DNA of 64,000 bases from Pseudomonas putida. GTDB taxonomy: Bacteria > Pseudomonadota > Gammaproteobacteria > Pseudomonadales > Pseudomonadaceae. The notes beneath the pieces were generated by a model. That model saw only the letters and a program-made list of their open reading frames with translations, was not told where the DNA came from and searched no databases. Below, piece after piece: positions 45,874 to 54,963 of this stretch (positions are counted from its first letter, which is position 1; each line of letters begins with the position of its first letter). Position numbers and translations under genes: made by a program. The stretch lies in NCBI RefSeq assembly GCF_028682475.1, contig NZ_JANHLE010000002.1, positions 186,001 through 250,000 on the forward strand, written 5' to 3'.

Positions 45874-46845
45874 TTAAAGCCAGCCTGAACGCTTGAAGCT
45901 GGCAAACAGCGCCGTGCAACCCACGGCGATGCCACCGAGTACGGCGAAGTAGCCGTAATGCCAGCTCAACTCCGGCATGTTCTGAAAGTTCATTCCGTAG
46001 ATGCCCGCCACTGCGGTGGGAAACGCCAGGATCGCCGCCCAGGCGGCGAACTTGCGTTGCACGATGCTCTGGCGTGATGCCTCTAGCAGCATGCCGATTT
46101 CGATGGTCTGGCTGGCGATGTCACGGATCCCGGCGAGGTCTTCCATCTGCCGGGTCACGTGAATCTGCACATCGCGAAAGTACGGGCGCATGTTCTTGTC
46201 GATAAAGGGGAACGTCAGGCGCTGCAGTTCTTCGCTGATTTCGACCATCGGCGCTACGTAGCGGCGCAGGCGCAGAATGTCGCGACGCAGGCTGTGCAGG
46301 CGGCGGATGTCGTCCTCCTGCAGCGAGTTGCTCAGCACGCTCTGTTCCAGCTCCTCGATCTCGCCGTGGATGGCTTCGCCGATCGGTTGATAGTTTTCGG
46401 TGACGAAGTCGAGCAGGGCGTAGAGCACGAAATCCTCGCCATGCTCCAGTAGCAGTGGCCGCGCTTCGCAGCGCTGGCGAACCAGGGCGTAGGATTTGGA
46501 GTGGCCATTGCGGCAGGTGATGATGTAGCCATTGCCAGCGAAGATGTGGGTTTCGATGAACTCCAGCTTGCCTTCATGGCGCACCGGCGAGTAAGTGACA
46601 ATGAACAGCGCGTCGCCGAAGGTTTCCAGCTTCGGCCGGCTGTGTTTTTCCAGGGCATCTTCAATGGCCAGTTCATGCAGGTTGAACTGGCATTGCAGGT
46701 TGGCCAGCTCCTGGGCATTGGGCTCTTCCAGGCCGATCCAGACGAAATGCCCGGGTTTACTGGCCCACTGGCTGCCTTCATCGATGCTGATGTTGGTGAC
46801 TTTTCTGCCGGCGCTGTACACCGCCGCCGCAACGACTCGTCCCAT
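45874..46845 (-). CDS. corA: CorA-family magnesium/cobalt channel
   Basis: 323 aa. A long soluble N-domain with helical stalk ends in two C-terminal membrane helices; the selectivity signature YGMNFQNMPEL lies between them. CorA pentamers take up Mg2+ (also Co2+, Ni2+). CorA paralogues exist in Pseudomonas, so the exact ion is inferred. Convergent with the GATase gene. Confidence 0.92.
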   Translation of the reverse strand: MGRVVAAAVYSAGRKVTNISIDEGSQWASKPGHFVWIGLEEPNAQELANLQCQFNLHELAIEDALEKHSRPKLETFGDALFIVTYSPVRHEGKLEFIETHIFAGNGYIITCRNGHSKSYALVRQRCEARPLLLEHGEDFVLYALLDFVTENYQPIGEAIHGEIEELEQSVLSNSLQEDDIRRLHSLRRDILRLRRYVAPMVEISEELQRLTFPFIDKNMRPYFRDVQIHVTRQMEDLAGIRDIASQTIEIGMLLEASRQSIVQRKFAAWAAILAFPTAVAGIYGMNFQNMPELSWHYGYFAVLGGIAVGCTALFASFKRSGWL

Positions 46846-46910
46846 GGTGATTCGCTTCTTCTGATGACCGTGGCAGTAGCTTGGTCTGCCACGCAGAATT
46901 GAGCAACCGT

Positions 46911-47636
46911 TCAGGCCTGTTGCAGTTCAGCTTCCATCAGGTCGATGCAGCGCTGCATCTGGAGTCGGCATTGTTCAGCCAGGGCCGGTACGTCCTGCTG
47001 GGTCAGGCCGCTGGTGGCAATCGGCGGCAGGGAGCGGATGATCACCTTGCTGCGCCGCCAGCTGTTCAGGCGCAGGCGCCGGGCATAGCGGCTGACACAT
47101 ACCGGTACGATCGGCACACCGGCCTCGACGGCCATGTGGAAGGCGCCCTTCTTGAACGGGATCAGTTGCTCGTCGGGATTGCGCGTGCCCTCAGGGAACA
47201 CCCAGATCGACGTGTCGTCTTCACGCAAGGTGCGTGTGGTGGTCTGCATGGCACGGCGAGCATGGTAGGAGTTGCCACGGTCAATCAGCACATTGCCGCC
47301 CAGCCAGAACAGCTGGCCGAACAGCGGAACCCACTTCAGGCTTTTTTTGCCAATGCACACGGTGCGCGGGGGCACCACGTGGCCAAGGACGAACAGGTCA
47401 TGGTTGGACTGGTGATTGGCGATGATCACGCAACCAGGCGGCTGGTCGAACAGCGGACCGACCTCGGCCTTGACCTCCAGGCGCATCAGCCAGGTGGCGG
47501 GCAGCCCGTACAGGCGCGCATAAATCCGGCTGTTGTCCGGGTTGAATGGCCGACACAGGCCGATCAATACTCCGACAATACCGATCAGAACAAAATGCAG
47601 TCCCAGCAGGAACATGCGTGTAAGAAAAAGCATCAT
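46911..47636 (-). CDS. 1-acyl-sn-glycerol-3-phosphate acyltransferase (PlsC/LptA-like)
   Basis: 241 aa from the ATG at 47636 (upstream extension to 47699 is not conserved-looking). An N-terminal membrane helix precedes the HX4D motif NHQSNHD and the substrate motif FPEGTRN. It adds an acyl chain to lysophosphatidic acid. Positioned upstream of corA, same strand, 65 nt away. A paralogue of the main PlsC is possible. Confidence 0.9.
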   Translation of the reverse strand: MMLFLTRMFLLGLHFVLIGIVGVLIGLCRPFNPDNSRIYARLYGLPATWLMRLEVKAEVGPLFDQPPGCVIIANHQSNHDLFVLGHVVPPRTVCIGKKSLKWVPLFGQLFWLGGNVLIDRGNSYHARRAMQTTTRTLREDDTSIWVFPEGTRNPDEQLIPFKKGAFHMAVEAGVPIVPVCVSRYARRLRLNSWRRSKVIIRSLPPIATSGLTQQDVPALAEQCRLQMQRCIDLMEAELQQA

Positions 47637-47711
47637 ACGACTCACATAGGCAAACGCGGCGCAGTGTACGGGTGTGCACTTGCGCGGGCAAACGCTCAAT
47701 GCGGTCGTAGT

Positions 47712-47743
47712 GGCCTGATTGTGTAAGTAAACGCAATCAGGCC
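47712..47743 (-). terminator. 10-bp inverted repeat after the crotonase gene, possible terminator
   Basis: GGCCTGATTG, 12-nt loop, CAATCAGGCC; 11 nt after the crotonase stop codon. No T-run follows, so it may be weak or serve another role. Confidence 0.5.
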
Positions 47744-47753
47744 TTGGTAGGGG

Positions 47754-48443
47754 TCAGCCCAGGTGTTCCTGGTCGCGGATGATCGCGTCGTCGAGGGCGT
47801 CGAGCAGCGCCTTGCGAACCTTGAGCTTGGTGTGTTTGTGCGCGTTCATGTTGATCTTCTTCAACTGACGCGCAGCGGCCAGGGCCGTTTCCTGCAGCTG
47901 TTCGACCGCTACCACCTTGTCGAGGAAGCCGGCATCCACGGCGCTGACTGGGTCGAACATCTCGGCGTTGATCACCGAGCGGTGGAAGGCCGAGCGGCGC
48001 AGGCGGTCACGGGCCAGTTCGATACCGGCGTGGTGCATGGTCATGCCGATCTGCACTTCGTTCAGGCCGATGCTGAAAGGGCCTTCGACGCCGATGCGAT
48101 AGTCGGCCGACAGCAGCAGGAACGCGCCCTTGGCCACGGCATGGCCGGGGCAGGCAACAATGATCGGGAATGGGTGCGAGAGCATGCGCCGGGCCAGGGT
48201 GGAACCGGCGGTGACCAGGCTGACCGCTTCTTTCGGGCCGGCGGTCATCACCTTGAGGTCGTAGCCACCGGACAGAATGCCCGGCTGGCCGGTGACGATG
48301 ACTACGGCACGATCCGTCACAGCCTGATCCAGAGCGGCATTGAAGGCGGCAATGACGTCTGGCGAGATGGCGTTGACCTTGCCGTTGCTCAGGGTCAGGG
48401 TCGCGATGCCGTCTTCGAGGTGGTAGGTAATCAGCTCACTCAT
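47754..48443 (-). CDS. Crotonase/enoyl-CoA hydratase family protein
   Basis: 229 aa, somewhat short for a hydratase. Crotonase fold with LSGGYDLKVM-type oxyanion segment and HAVAKGAFLLLSADYRIG. The usual pair of catalytic Glu residues is not both obvious, so the reaction (hydratase, isomerase or hydrolase) is not fixed. Leftward, with its start facing the tRNA-Ser promoter region. Confidence 0.85.
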   Translation of the reverse strand: MSELITYHLEDGIATLTLSNGKVNAISPDVIAAFNAALDQAVTDRAVVIVTGQPGILSGGYDLKVMTAGPKEAVSLVTAGSTLARRMLSHPFPIIVACPGHAVAKGAFLLLSADYRIGVEGPFSIGLNEVQIGMTMHHAGIELARDRLRRSAFHRSVINAEMFDPVSAVDAGFLDKVVAVEQLQETALAAARQLKKINMNAHKHTKLKVRKALLDALDDAIIRDQEHLG

Positions 48444-48666
48444 GACACAGTTCCTAAAGGGAGAGTTGGGCAGACGTTACTCACGCCGGGCAGGGAGGTA
48501 AAGCGCTGTGACTGACTGGCCGGTCAGCCTCGGGCGGCTTTTCCGTGCAAGTTGGGGCTGAAGGGTTGGGGGCTGCCGAAGCACTCCAGAGATTGGCGAC
48601 TTTGCCCTGTGTGCGGCGGTTTTTTCGCGGACTGGCTTAAGCGCATGAAAATTCTGAAAAAAACCT

Positions 48667-48695
48667 TTGCCATCAGAACCTGTTTCGACTACATT
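48667..48695 (+). promoter_or_regulatory. tRNA-Ser promoter
   Basis: TTGCCA (-35, 48667-48672), 17-nt spacer, TACATT (-10, 48690-48695), then a GC-rich discriminator GCGCGCC, typical of stringently controlled stable RNA promoters. It is followed by the tRNA gene 37 nt later. Confidence 0.8.
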
Positions 48696-48732
48696 AGCGC
48701 GCCTCGACAGGCTGAACAGCTTGAAGAGAAAC

Positions 48733-48822
48733 GGTGAAGTGTCCGAGTGGCTGAAGGAGCACGCCTGGAAAGTGTGTATACAGGAAACTGTATCAAGGGT
48801 TCGAATCCCTTCTTCACCGCCA
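48733..48822 (+). tRNA. tRNA-Ser (anticodon GGA)
   Basis: 90 nt including CCA. The acceptor stem GGTGAAG pairs with CTTCACC, the anticodon loop CTGGAAA gives GGA, and there is a long variable arm of the class II type (TATACAG/CTGTATC). The T arm GGTTCGAATCC is intact. Reads UCC and UCU codons. No integrated element is attached to it. Confidence 0.96.
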
Positions 48823-48829
48823 CATTTAG

Positions 48830-48865
48830 AAAAGCCCCCGGCCTGAAAAGACCGGGGGCTTTTTG
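48830..48865 (+). terminator. Rho-independent terminator of tRNA-Ser
   Basis: AAAAGCCCCCGG, loop CCTGAAAAGA, CCGGGGGCTTTTT; stem strong, T-run present. Begins 8 nt after the tRNA. Confidence 0.9.
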
Positions 48866-48879
48866 CATTTTCGGCATCA

Positions 48880-48949
48880 ATCGCGGGGCAAGCCCGCTCC
48901 CACCAAGTTGAGTTGCCCCCCCCCTGTGGGAGCGGGCTTGCCCCGCGAT
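48880..48949. repeat. REP-type inverted repeat, copy 5 (tail-to-tail)
   Basis: ATCGCGGGGCAAGCCCGCTC and its complement with a loop containing nine consecutive C (48916-48924). Same orientation as copy 3. Between the tRNA-Ser terminator and the stop of the TonB receptor gene. Confidence 0.9.
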
Positions 48950-48956
48950 AATTCCC

Positions 48957-51086
48957 TCAGAAACTCACAGAAGCCGACAGCCGAGCAGTCCTCGGCGCGC
49001 CCTGGAACAGATAGCCATCGCCCAGGTACTCCCCGGCATCTCGCCAGTAGCGCTTGTCGAAGACGTTATCGACCATCAGCCGCAGCGTCGTGTCGTAGCC
49101 AGCAATCCTGGTGCTGTAGCGGCTGCCGACATCGAACACGGCATAGTTGCCGACCTCCACCGTACCCGCCTGATTGGCATACTTGCTGGCGCTGTAACGT
49201 GCCCCGCCAAGCAGCGCCAGGCCGCGGATCGGCAGGCTGTAATCGGCCTGCAGCGCAGCCCGGAAGTTCGGCACGTTGAGCGCCTGATGATCTTCGTAGT
49301 CGGCAGTGCCGCTGTTCTTCACCCGGGCACGGATGGCCGCCGCGCTGGCATTGATCTGCAGGCGATCGCTCAACCAGCCGCTGGCGCCCAGTTCCAGGCC
49401 GATGTTCTTTTGCTGGCCTTGCTGCACGTAGGTGAAGTTACCGGCGCCGTCCGGGCGGGAATATTGATAGGCCTGACGCAGCTGGAACAACGCCGCGCTC
49501 AGGCTCAGGCGCTGCCAGTCGCGCTTGATGCCGACTTCCAGTTGGTGCGACAGCGTCGGGGCGAGGATTTCGGCACGGTTGCTGGCGAACCACGGCGCGG
49601 TGCCACCGGACGAGATACCTTTGCTGTAGCTGGTGTACAGGGAGATATCCGCACGCGGCTTGTAGATCAGGGCGGCGTTGGGCAGCAGTTGATAGTCGCG
49701 GGTATGACGGCTGGGGTTGCCATCCTCGTCGAAGGTTTTCTCGTCCAGGCGCACCAGGCGTGCGCCCAGCACCGTCTGCCACTGCTCGTTGAAACTGATC
49801 CGGTCACTGGCGAACAGGCCGTACTGACGGCTGTCCAGGCGACGGGTGCTGGAACCAACGGTTTTGTCGGACGGTGGCAACGCCGGTGTTGGCTGGTAAA
49901 TGTTGCCGCTGCCGATCCATTCGTTGAAATACGGGCGCTGGTCCAGCGTGCGGCGCTGGGCACTGGTACCGAGCGTCAGCTCGTGACCCACACCCAGGGC
50001 ATTGAAACGGCCGTTGAGTGCTGCCTGAGCTTCGTCGGTGCGTCGGGTGTCGTCGGGGCTGCGGTAGTCATAGATGTCGTAGTCGCCTGCACTGCTGAAG
50101 TAGGCCCCCTCGCTCGAACCCCAGGCAAACGAGCTGTAATCGTCGATCACCACCTTGCTGCGCGAGGCACTGACACTGCCGGTCCAGCTATCGCTGAAGC
50201 GGTATTCGAAGCGCCCACCCAGGTTCAGCGAGTCGATGGTGACCGGGTTCGCCCATCGCTGGTAGGCCAGGCGGTCGTGCGGGTCGATGTCGTGGGGCAG
50301 GCGGGTGCCGCCCAGCAGTTGATAACCCGGCACCGAACGCTGTTCACGTTGCTGGTACTCAGCATCCAGTTGCAACACCGCGTCGGGGTTGATCTGCCAG
50401 TCGAAAGCCAGGGCGGCGAAATCACGCTTGCCGTCGGCGTGGTCAACGTAAGAGCGGATGTCTTCATGGGCGAGGTTGGCGCGCACACCGAACTGGCGCT
50501 CGCTGCCGAACCAGCCGCCAAGATCGGTGGCGATGTAGCGTTCACCCTGCTCGTTGCTCGATACCGTCAGCGAGTGCACATCCTCCGGACGTTTGGTCAC
50601 GTAGTTGATCAGCCCGCCGGGCTCGGCCACGCCGCTCTGTAACCCGGACAGGCCCTTGAGCAATTCAACCTGCTGCTTGTTCTCCAACGCCACATTCTGC
50701 TCGCCGGCGATGGTCTGGCCGTTGATTTTGTAGCTGCTGGCGGCATTGAGTTCGAAACCGCGCACGTTGAAGTTTTCGTAGTAGCCGATCGGCGCATAGC
50801 TTTCGCCCACCGAAGCATCGCTTTGCAATACTTCGCTGAGCTTGCGCACCTGTCGATCAGCCAGCAGTTGCTCGCTGAACACCGCCACCGACGCCGGTGT
50901 ATCGAGCAGTGGCGCCGGGGCAAAACCGGCGACCGACGCCTCCTGTACCTGATAGCCCTCGCTGTAGGTTTCGGACACCTTCAGCGGTGCCAGGAGGATG
51001 CTGTCCTCGGCCAGGCTGTGGCAGGCGGGCAGGGCCAGGCTCAAGCCGAGCAGGCTCACGGGCAGGCGAGGGCGGGGCGGGGTCAT
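48957..51086 (-). CDS. TonB-dependent siderophore receptor
   Basis: 709 aa from the ATG at 51086 (AAGGAG upstream). A signal peptide of about 26 residues, a plug domain that starts directly with TPASVAVFSEQLL (no N-terminal sigma-signalling extension) and a 22-strand barrel with the closing LSASVSF Phe. NVRGFEL, GLQSGVAEPGGLINYVTKRP-type plug motif and the NVFDKRYW C-terminal box match siderophore receptors. No biosynthesis, sigma factor or Fur-like box was recognised nearby. Ligand unknown. Confidence 0.9.
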   Translation of the reverse strand: MTPPRPRLPVSLLGLSLALPACHSLAEDSILLAPLKVSETYSEGYQVQEASVAGFAPAPLLDTPASVAVFSEQLLADRQVRKLSEVLQSDASVGESYAPIGYYENFNVRGFELNAASSYKINGQTIAGEQNVALENKQQVELLKGLSGLQSGVAEPGGLINYVTKRPEDVHSLTVSSNEQGERYIATDLGGWFGSERQFGVRANLAHEDIRSYVDHADGKRDFAALAFDWQINPDAVLQLDAEYQQREQRSVPGYQLLGGTRLPHDIDPHDRLAYQRWANPVTIDSLNLGGRFEYRFSDSWTGSVSASRSKVVIDDYSSFAWGSSEGAYFSSAGDYDIYDYRSPDDTRRTDEAQAALNGRFNALGVGHELTLGTSAQRRTLDQRPYFNEWIGSGNIYQPTPALPPSDKTVGSSTRRLDSRQYGLFASDRISFNEQWQTVLGARLVRLDEKTFDEDGNPSRHTRDYQLLPNAALIYKPRADISLYTSYSKGISSGGTAPWFASNRAEILAPTLSHQLEVGIKRDWQRLSLSAALFQLRQAYQYSRPDGAGNFTYVQQGQQKNIGLELGASGWLSDRLQINASAAAIRARVKNSGTADYEDHQALNVPNFRAALQADYSLPIRGLALLGGARYSASKYANQAGTVEVGNYAVFDVGSRYSTRIAGYDTTLRLMVDNVFDKRYWRDAGEYLGDGYLFQGAPRTARLSASVSF

Positions 51087-51290
51087 GCAAAAAGCTCCTT
51101 GGGGGCATGCAGCGGACGCGCCGTCAGGGTTCGGTCGCGGTCCGGAGGGGCGTAAGTCCAATGAATTGCAGAAGGCCTGCGGGCATTGCGCCGGGCAGAC
51201 GGGCGCGCATCTTAGCAGGGGCGACCGGATCCCGGTGCCCCTGTTGCGTGCGCAGTTGCAAACGATAGAACGAAAGCGCTGAACGTCGAT

Positions 51291-51671
51291 TCAGCGATTG
51301 GCAGCCGGCTGTATATGGCGGCGCCAGTGGCCGTTGAGCTTCGACCAGGTCTTTTTGTCGGTGATCGCCATCAGCTTGCGGCCATCCTTGAAGGTGGCCA
51401 GGAAGGTGATTTCCTCTTCTTTGCCGCCTAGCCACAGGCCGGCAATCAGGCCGACCGGCCCGGCCACCAGGGCGCCGGCCATGCCCCAGCCCAAGGCACT
51501 GCCCAGGCTGCGGTTGGACTCCTGATTGGCGACGATCAGTTCACTGATGCCGGTAAGGGCAATTCTTTCCCCGGGAGAAGGGCTGCGGCAGGTCTTGAGT
51601 GTCAGCGATCCATTGCGGTACTCGCCTTCACCTTGCAAGAAATCGCCGGACTGAACCGTGAGTCTTGTCAT
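51291..51671 (-). CDS. Hypothetical protein with a glycine-zipper membrane segment
   Basis: 126 aa. Residues about 56-82 are Gly/Ala-rich (GSALGWGMAGALVAGPVGL) like a glycine zipper; the C-terminal part is basic (KLNGHWRRHIQ). No signal peptide seen. Its stop lies within a CGCTGAA/TTCAGCG inverted repeat (51277-51296) that could end transcription. No family recognised. Confidence 0.7.
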   Translation of the reverse strand: MTRLTVQSGDFLQGEGEYRNGSLTLKTCRSPSPGERIALTGISELIVANQESNRSLGSALGWGMAGALVAGPVGLIAGLWLGGKEEEITFLATFKDGRKLMAITDKKTWSKLNGHWRRHIQPAANR

Positions 51672-51773
51672 TGTGGCATCCAGATAGAGGGGCTGTTGAG
51701 CACTCCCTACTCAAGACCCGGGATCGCCACAAGTCAATTCGCAGGCGACGGAGGGTCGCCTGCGGCCTGTGCC

Positions 51774-52967
51774 TTAGGCCATGCGCGCGCGCAGACTGCG
51801 CTGACGTTCAGCCAGCGCCCAGACCAGCAAGGCCAGGCTGCCGATCGTCAGGCCGGCGAGAACGATGCCGTGCCAGCCGTAGCTCTGGAACAACTGGGTG
51901 CCGAGCAACGAACCCAGTGCGCCGCCAATGAAGTAGCAGGTAATGTAGCCAGCGTTGAGGCGGTTGCGCGCTTCCGGACGCAGGGCAATCACCGCATTCT
52001 GGTTGCTCACGTGTACCAGCTGCACAGCCAGGTCCAGCAGCAGCACGCCGATCAACAAAGCCAGCAGCGACGATTGCGCGAAGCCCAACGGCACCCAGGA
52101 CAGCAGCAGGGCCAGCAAGCCGACGGTAGTGCCCAGCGGCCCCTTGCCGCGATCCGCCAGACGCCCGGCCCAGTTGGCCGACAGCGCACCGGCAGCGCCG
52201 GCCAGGCCGAACAGGCCGATCACGGCATCCGAATAGTGATAGGGCTCGGCTGCAAGCAGAAACGCCAGCGGGGTCCAGAACAGCGCGAACAGGCTGAAGG
52301 CCAGCAATCCGAGCAACGAGCGCAGGCGCAATACCGGCTCATCGACGAACAGACGAAACACCGAGCCGATCAATGCCGGATAGCTGAGTCCTGCATGCTG
52401 GTGGCGTTCTGGCAGAGCGCGCGCCAGGGCGATGGCACAGATCGCCATCAGCCCTGCAGCCAGCAGATAGATACTGCGCCAGCCACCCAGTTCGGCCATG
52501 AAACCGGCCGCTGTGCGGGCCAGCAGAATGCCCAGCAGCAGCCCGCTCATCAGCGTCCCGACCACCCGCCCACGCTGGTTCGGATCGCTCAAACCCGCGG
52601 CCATCGGCACCAGTATTTGGGCCACCACCGAGAATAAACCGGTCAGCGTGGTACCTAGCAACAGCCAGACCAGGCTCGGCGAGAAGGCACTTATCAACAG
52701 GCCCAGGGTGCTGATGGCGATCATGCTGACGATCAGCCGGCGCTGTTCGAACAGGTCGCCCAGTGGCGCCAACAACAGCAGACCCGCGCCATAGCTCAGT
52801 TGCGCGGCAATGACGATGGCCCCGGCGCTGGAGGTGGTCAGGCCAAAATGCTCGGCGATGCTGTGCAGCAGCGGTTGCGCGTAGTAGTTGCTGGCAACGG
52901 CAAGGCCGGTGGCGGTGGCCATCAGCAGGATCAGGCCGCGGCTCAAGGGGGTAGCAGAGGTGGTCAT
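51774..52967 (-). CDS. MFS transporter (DHA1-like drug/metabolite exporter)
   Basis: 397 aa, twelve helices, with an LAPLGDLFEQRRL loop at about 60-72. Substrate unknown. It is the only gene in the stretch 51672-53157 and faces an inverted repeat TTGTCCATGGTGACAA (53047-53062) upstream that may be an operator. Confidence 0.87.
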   Translation of the reverse strand: MTTSATPLSRGLILLMATATGLAVASNYYAQPLLHSIAEHFGLTTSSAGAIVIAAQLSYGAGLLLLAPLGDLFEQRRLIVSMIAISTLGLLISAFSPSLVWLLLGTTLTGLFSVVAQILVPMAAGLSDPNQRGRVVGTLMSGLLLGILLARTAAGFMAELGGWRSIYLLAAGLMAICAIALARALPERHQHAGLSYPALIGSVFRLFVDEPVLRLRSLLGLLAFSLFALFWTPLAFLLAAEPYHYSDAVIGLFGLAGAAGALSANWAGRLADRGKGPLGTTVGLLALLLSWVPLGFAQSSLLALLIGVLLLDLAVQLVHVSNQNAVIALRPEARNRLNAGYITCYFIGGALGSLLGTQLFQSYGWHGIVLAGLTIGSLALLVWALAERQRSLRARMA

Positions 52968-53157
52968 GGACCGTCTCGATCAGTGGCAGTTAAGGCCTGA
53001 CAGTATGGGAAATGCGCGAGCGTGACGCCAATCTATCGTGTTCATCTTGTCCATGGTGACAATGGATCACGGCATGAACCAGAAACAGACCCCGGCTGGC
53101 CAGGCTGCGCTCGACAGATCGAACACAGCCGGGCAAGCCGGGACGGACATCAGGGCA

Positions 53158-53907
53158 TCAGGCAGCGAAGCCGCCGTCGATGGTCAGGCTGGCGCCGGTG
53201 ATGTAAGCGGCTTCGGGGCTGGCCAGGTAGGCGACGAAACCGGCAATTTCCTCGACTTCGCCGTAACGGCCGACAGCCATGTACCCCATCAGGCTTTCGG
53301 CAAACTCGCCATGGGCCGGGTTCATATCAGTGTCTACCGGACCTGGCTGGACGTTGTTGATGGTGATGCCAAGGGGGCCGAGGTCCCGGGCCAGGCCGCG
53401 GGTCAGGCCAACCAGCGCCGATTTGCTCATGGCATAGGGGCCGCCACCAGCAAATGGCATGCGTTCGGCATTGGTGCTGCCGATGTTGATGATGCGCCCG
53501 CCCTGGCCCATATGCCGGGCTGCGGCCTGAGTGGCGACGAAGACGCTGCGCACGTTGACGGCCAGGGTGCGGTCGAAGTCGTCGAGGTCGAATTCCAGCA
53601 GCGGCGCGACGGCCAGTACCCCGGCGTTGTTGACCAGGATGTCCAGCCTGCCAAAGGCCTCAACGGTGTTCGCCACCGCTTGCTGCACGGCGCTGGCATC
53701 GGCGCTGTCGGCCTGGATGGCCAGGGCCTTGCCGCCGTTGGCGATGATCCTTTCCTGCAGGGCTTGGGCCTGTGCCGTGGCGCTAACGTAGGTGAAGGCG
53801 ACACTGGCGCCTTCGGCGGCCAGGCGTTTGACGATGGCTGCGCCGATACCGCGCGATCCGCCCTGGACCAGGGCCACTTTGCCGTTGAGGCGAGTTTCAG
53901 TCGACAT
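53158..53907 (-). CDS. Short-chain dehydrogenase/reductase (SDR)
   Basis: 249 aa from the ATG at 53907 (GGGAGC upstream). GGSRGIG cofactor motif near residue 16, NNAG, and Ser/Tyr-Lys in GPYAMSKSALVG; closing DGGFAA. Divergent from the LysR-type regulator at 54031, which probably controls it. Substrate unknown. Confidence 0.9.
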   Translation of the reverse strand: MSTETRLNGKVALVQGGSRGIGAAIVKRLAAEGASVAFTYVSATAQAQALQERIIANGGKALAIQADSADASAVQQAVANTVEAFGRLDILVNNAGVLAVAPLLEFDLDDFDRTLAVNVRSVFVATQAAARHMGQGGRIINIGSTNAERMPFAGGGPYAMSKSALVGLTRGLARDLGPLGITINNVQPGPVDTDMNPAHGEFAESLMGYMAVGRYGEVEEIAGFVAYLASPEAAYITGASLTIDGGFAA

Positions 53908-54030
53908 GCTGTGCTCCCTAAAGAACAAGGCCGGATGCCTTGGATGGGGCTCAGTATCGGCGCTGGATTACCCGCTGAGTAGCCGGTAATCGCTATAGTC
54001 TGTGTAAACCAGAAGTATGGAATCGCGCCT

Positions 54031-54963
54031 GTGGAAACTTTCAGCAGCATCGAATGCTTCGTGCGTAGCGCCGAAGTCGGCAGCTTCGCCGAGGCGGCCC
54101 GGCGCCTGAGCCTGACGCCAGCGGCGGTGGGCAAGAACGTTGCCCGGCTGGAGGCGCGTCTGGGGGTGCGTTTGTTTCAGCGCAGCACCCGGCGCTTGAC
54201 CTTGACCGAAGCGGGTCAGCGTTTTCTCGGCGAAGTGGCCAGCAGCTTCCAGACTATCCAGCATGCCGTGGCCAACCTCGCCAGCGCCGAAGGGCAGCCG
54301 GCCGGGACCTTGAAAGTGAGCATGGGCACCGTTTTCGGGCGCCTGTACATTGTGCCGTTGCTGGCCGAGTTCCTGCAGCGCTATCCGGCCATCAGTCCGG
54401 ACTGGCATTTCGATAATCGTCAGGTCGATCTGATCGGTCAGGGGTTCGATGCGGCGATCGGCGGTGGTTTTGATCTGCCCCAGGGCGTTGTCGCCCGCAA
54501 ACTGACCCCGGCGCACCGGATTCTGGTGGCAGCCCCGGCGTTTCTTGAAGGTCACCCGCTGATCCAGCAGCCGACCGATCTGCAGGCGCTGGACGGCATT
54601 CTGATCCGTTCACCGCAAACCGGTCGGGTGCGCAACTGGCCGTTGACCAACCGTCAGCAAGAACAGACACCGCTGAACATTCGCCTGCGCATGACCATGA
54701 GCGATTCGGAAGCCGCCTGTGCGGTGGCGCAGCAGGGGCTGGGGGTGGCGCTGGTGAGCATGCCGTTTGCCGTGCCCTACTTGCAGGCGGGGAGCCTTGT
54801 GCGGGTGTTGCCGGACTGGTACGTGGATGATGGCAACATTTCGTTGTACTATGCCGAGCACAAGCTGTTGCCGGGCAAGACACGGGCGTTTGTCGATTTC
54901 ATCATCGAGCAGTTTGCCGCCCAAGGGTTGGCGCAACGGTTCAGTGCAGTGCCCTTCAGCTGA
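54031..54963 (+). CDS. LysR-type transcriptional regulator
   Basis: 310 aa from a GTG at 54031; a nearby ATG at 54017 is out of frame. The winged helix (1-60: FVRSAEVGSFAEAARRLSLT) is followed by a substrate-binding domain. Divergent from the SDR gene across 123 nt. Its 3' end overlaps the GreA/GreB-like gene by 8 nt. Ligand unknown. Confidence 0.9.
   Translation: METFSSIECFVRSAEVGSFAEAARRLSLTPAAVGKNVARLEARLGVRLFQRSTRRLTLTEAGQRFLGEVASSFQTIQHAVANLASAEGQPAGTLKVSMGTVFGRLYIVPLLAEFLQRYPAISPDWHFDNRQVDLIGQGFDAAIGGGFDLPQGVVARKLTPAHRILVAAPAFLEGHPLIQQPTDLQALDGILIRSPQTGRVRNWPLTNRQQEQTPLNIRLRMTMSDSEAACAVAQQGLGVALVSMPFAVPYLQAGSLVRVLPDWYVDDGNISLYYAEHKLLPGKTRAFVDFIIEQFAAQGLAQRFSAVPFS

Noticed and set aside
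48512..48527. CTGACTGGCCGGTCAG as an operator for the crotonase gene
   Set aside because: Palindrome is imperfect and could be chance in a GC-rich genome; no regulator nearby.
48733..48822. Integrated element at the tRNA-Ser 3' end
   Set aside because: No integrase, no repeat of the tRNA end downstream; ordinary core genes follow.
49287..50642. A 451-codon open frame on the plus strand within the TonB receptor
   Set aside because: Antisense of a well-supported receptor; repetitive Ala/Gly/Val content and no motif.
51087..51260. Possible cobalamin riboswitch ahead of the TonB receptor
   Set aside because: A few similar words (AACAGGGGC, CCCGCAGG) occur but the conserved B12-box and overall order are absent.
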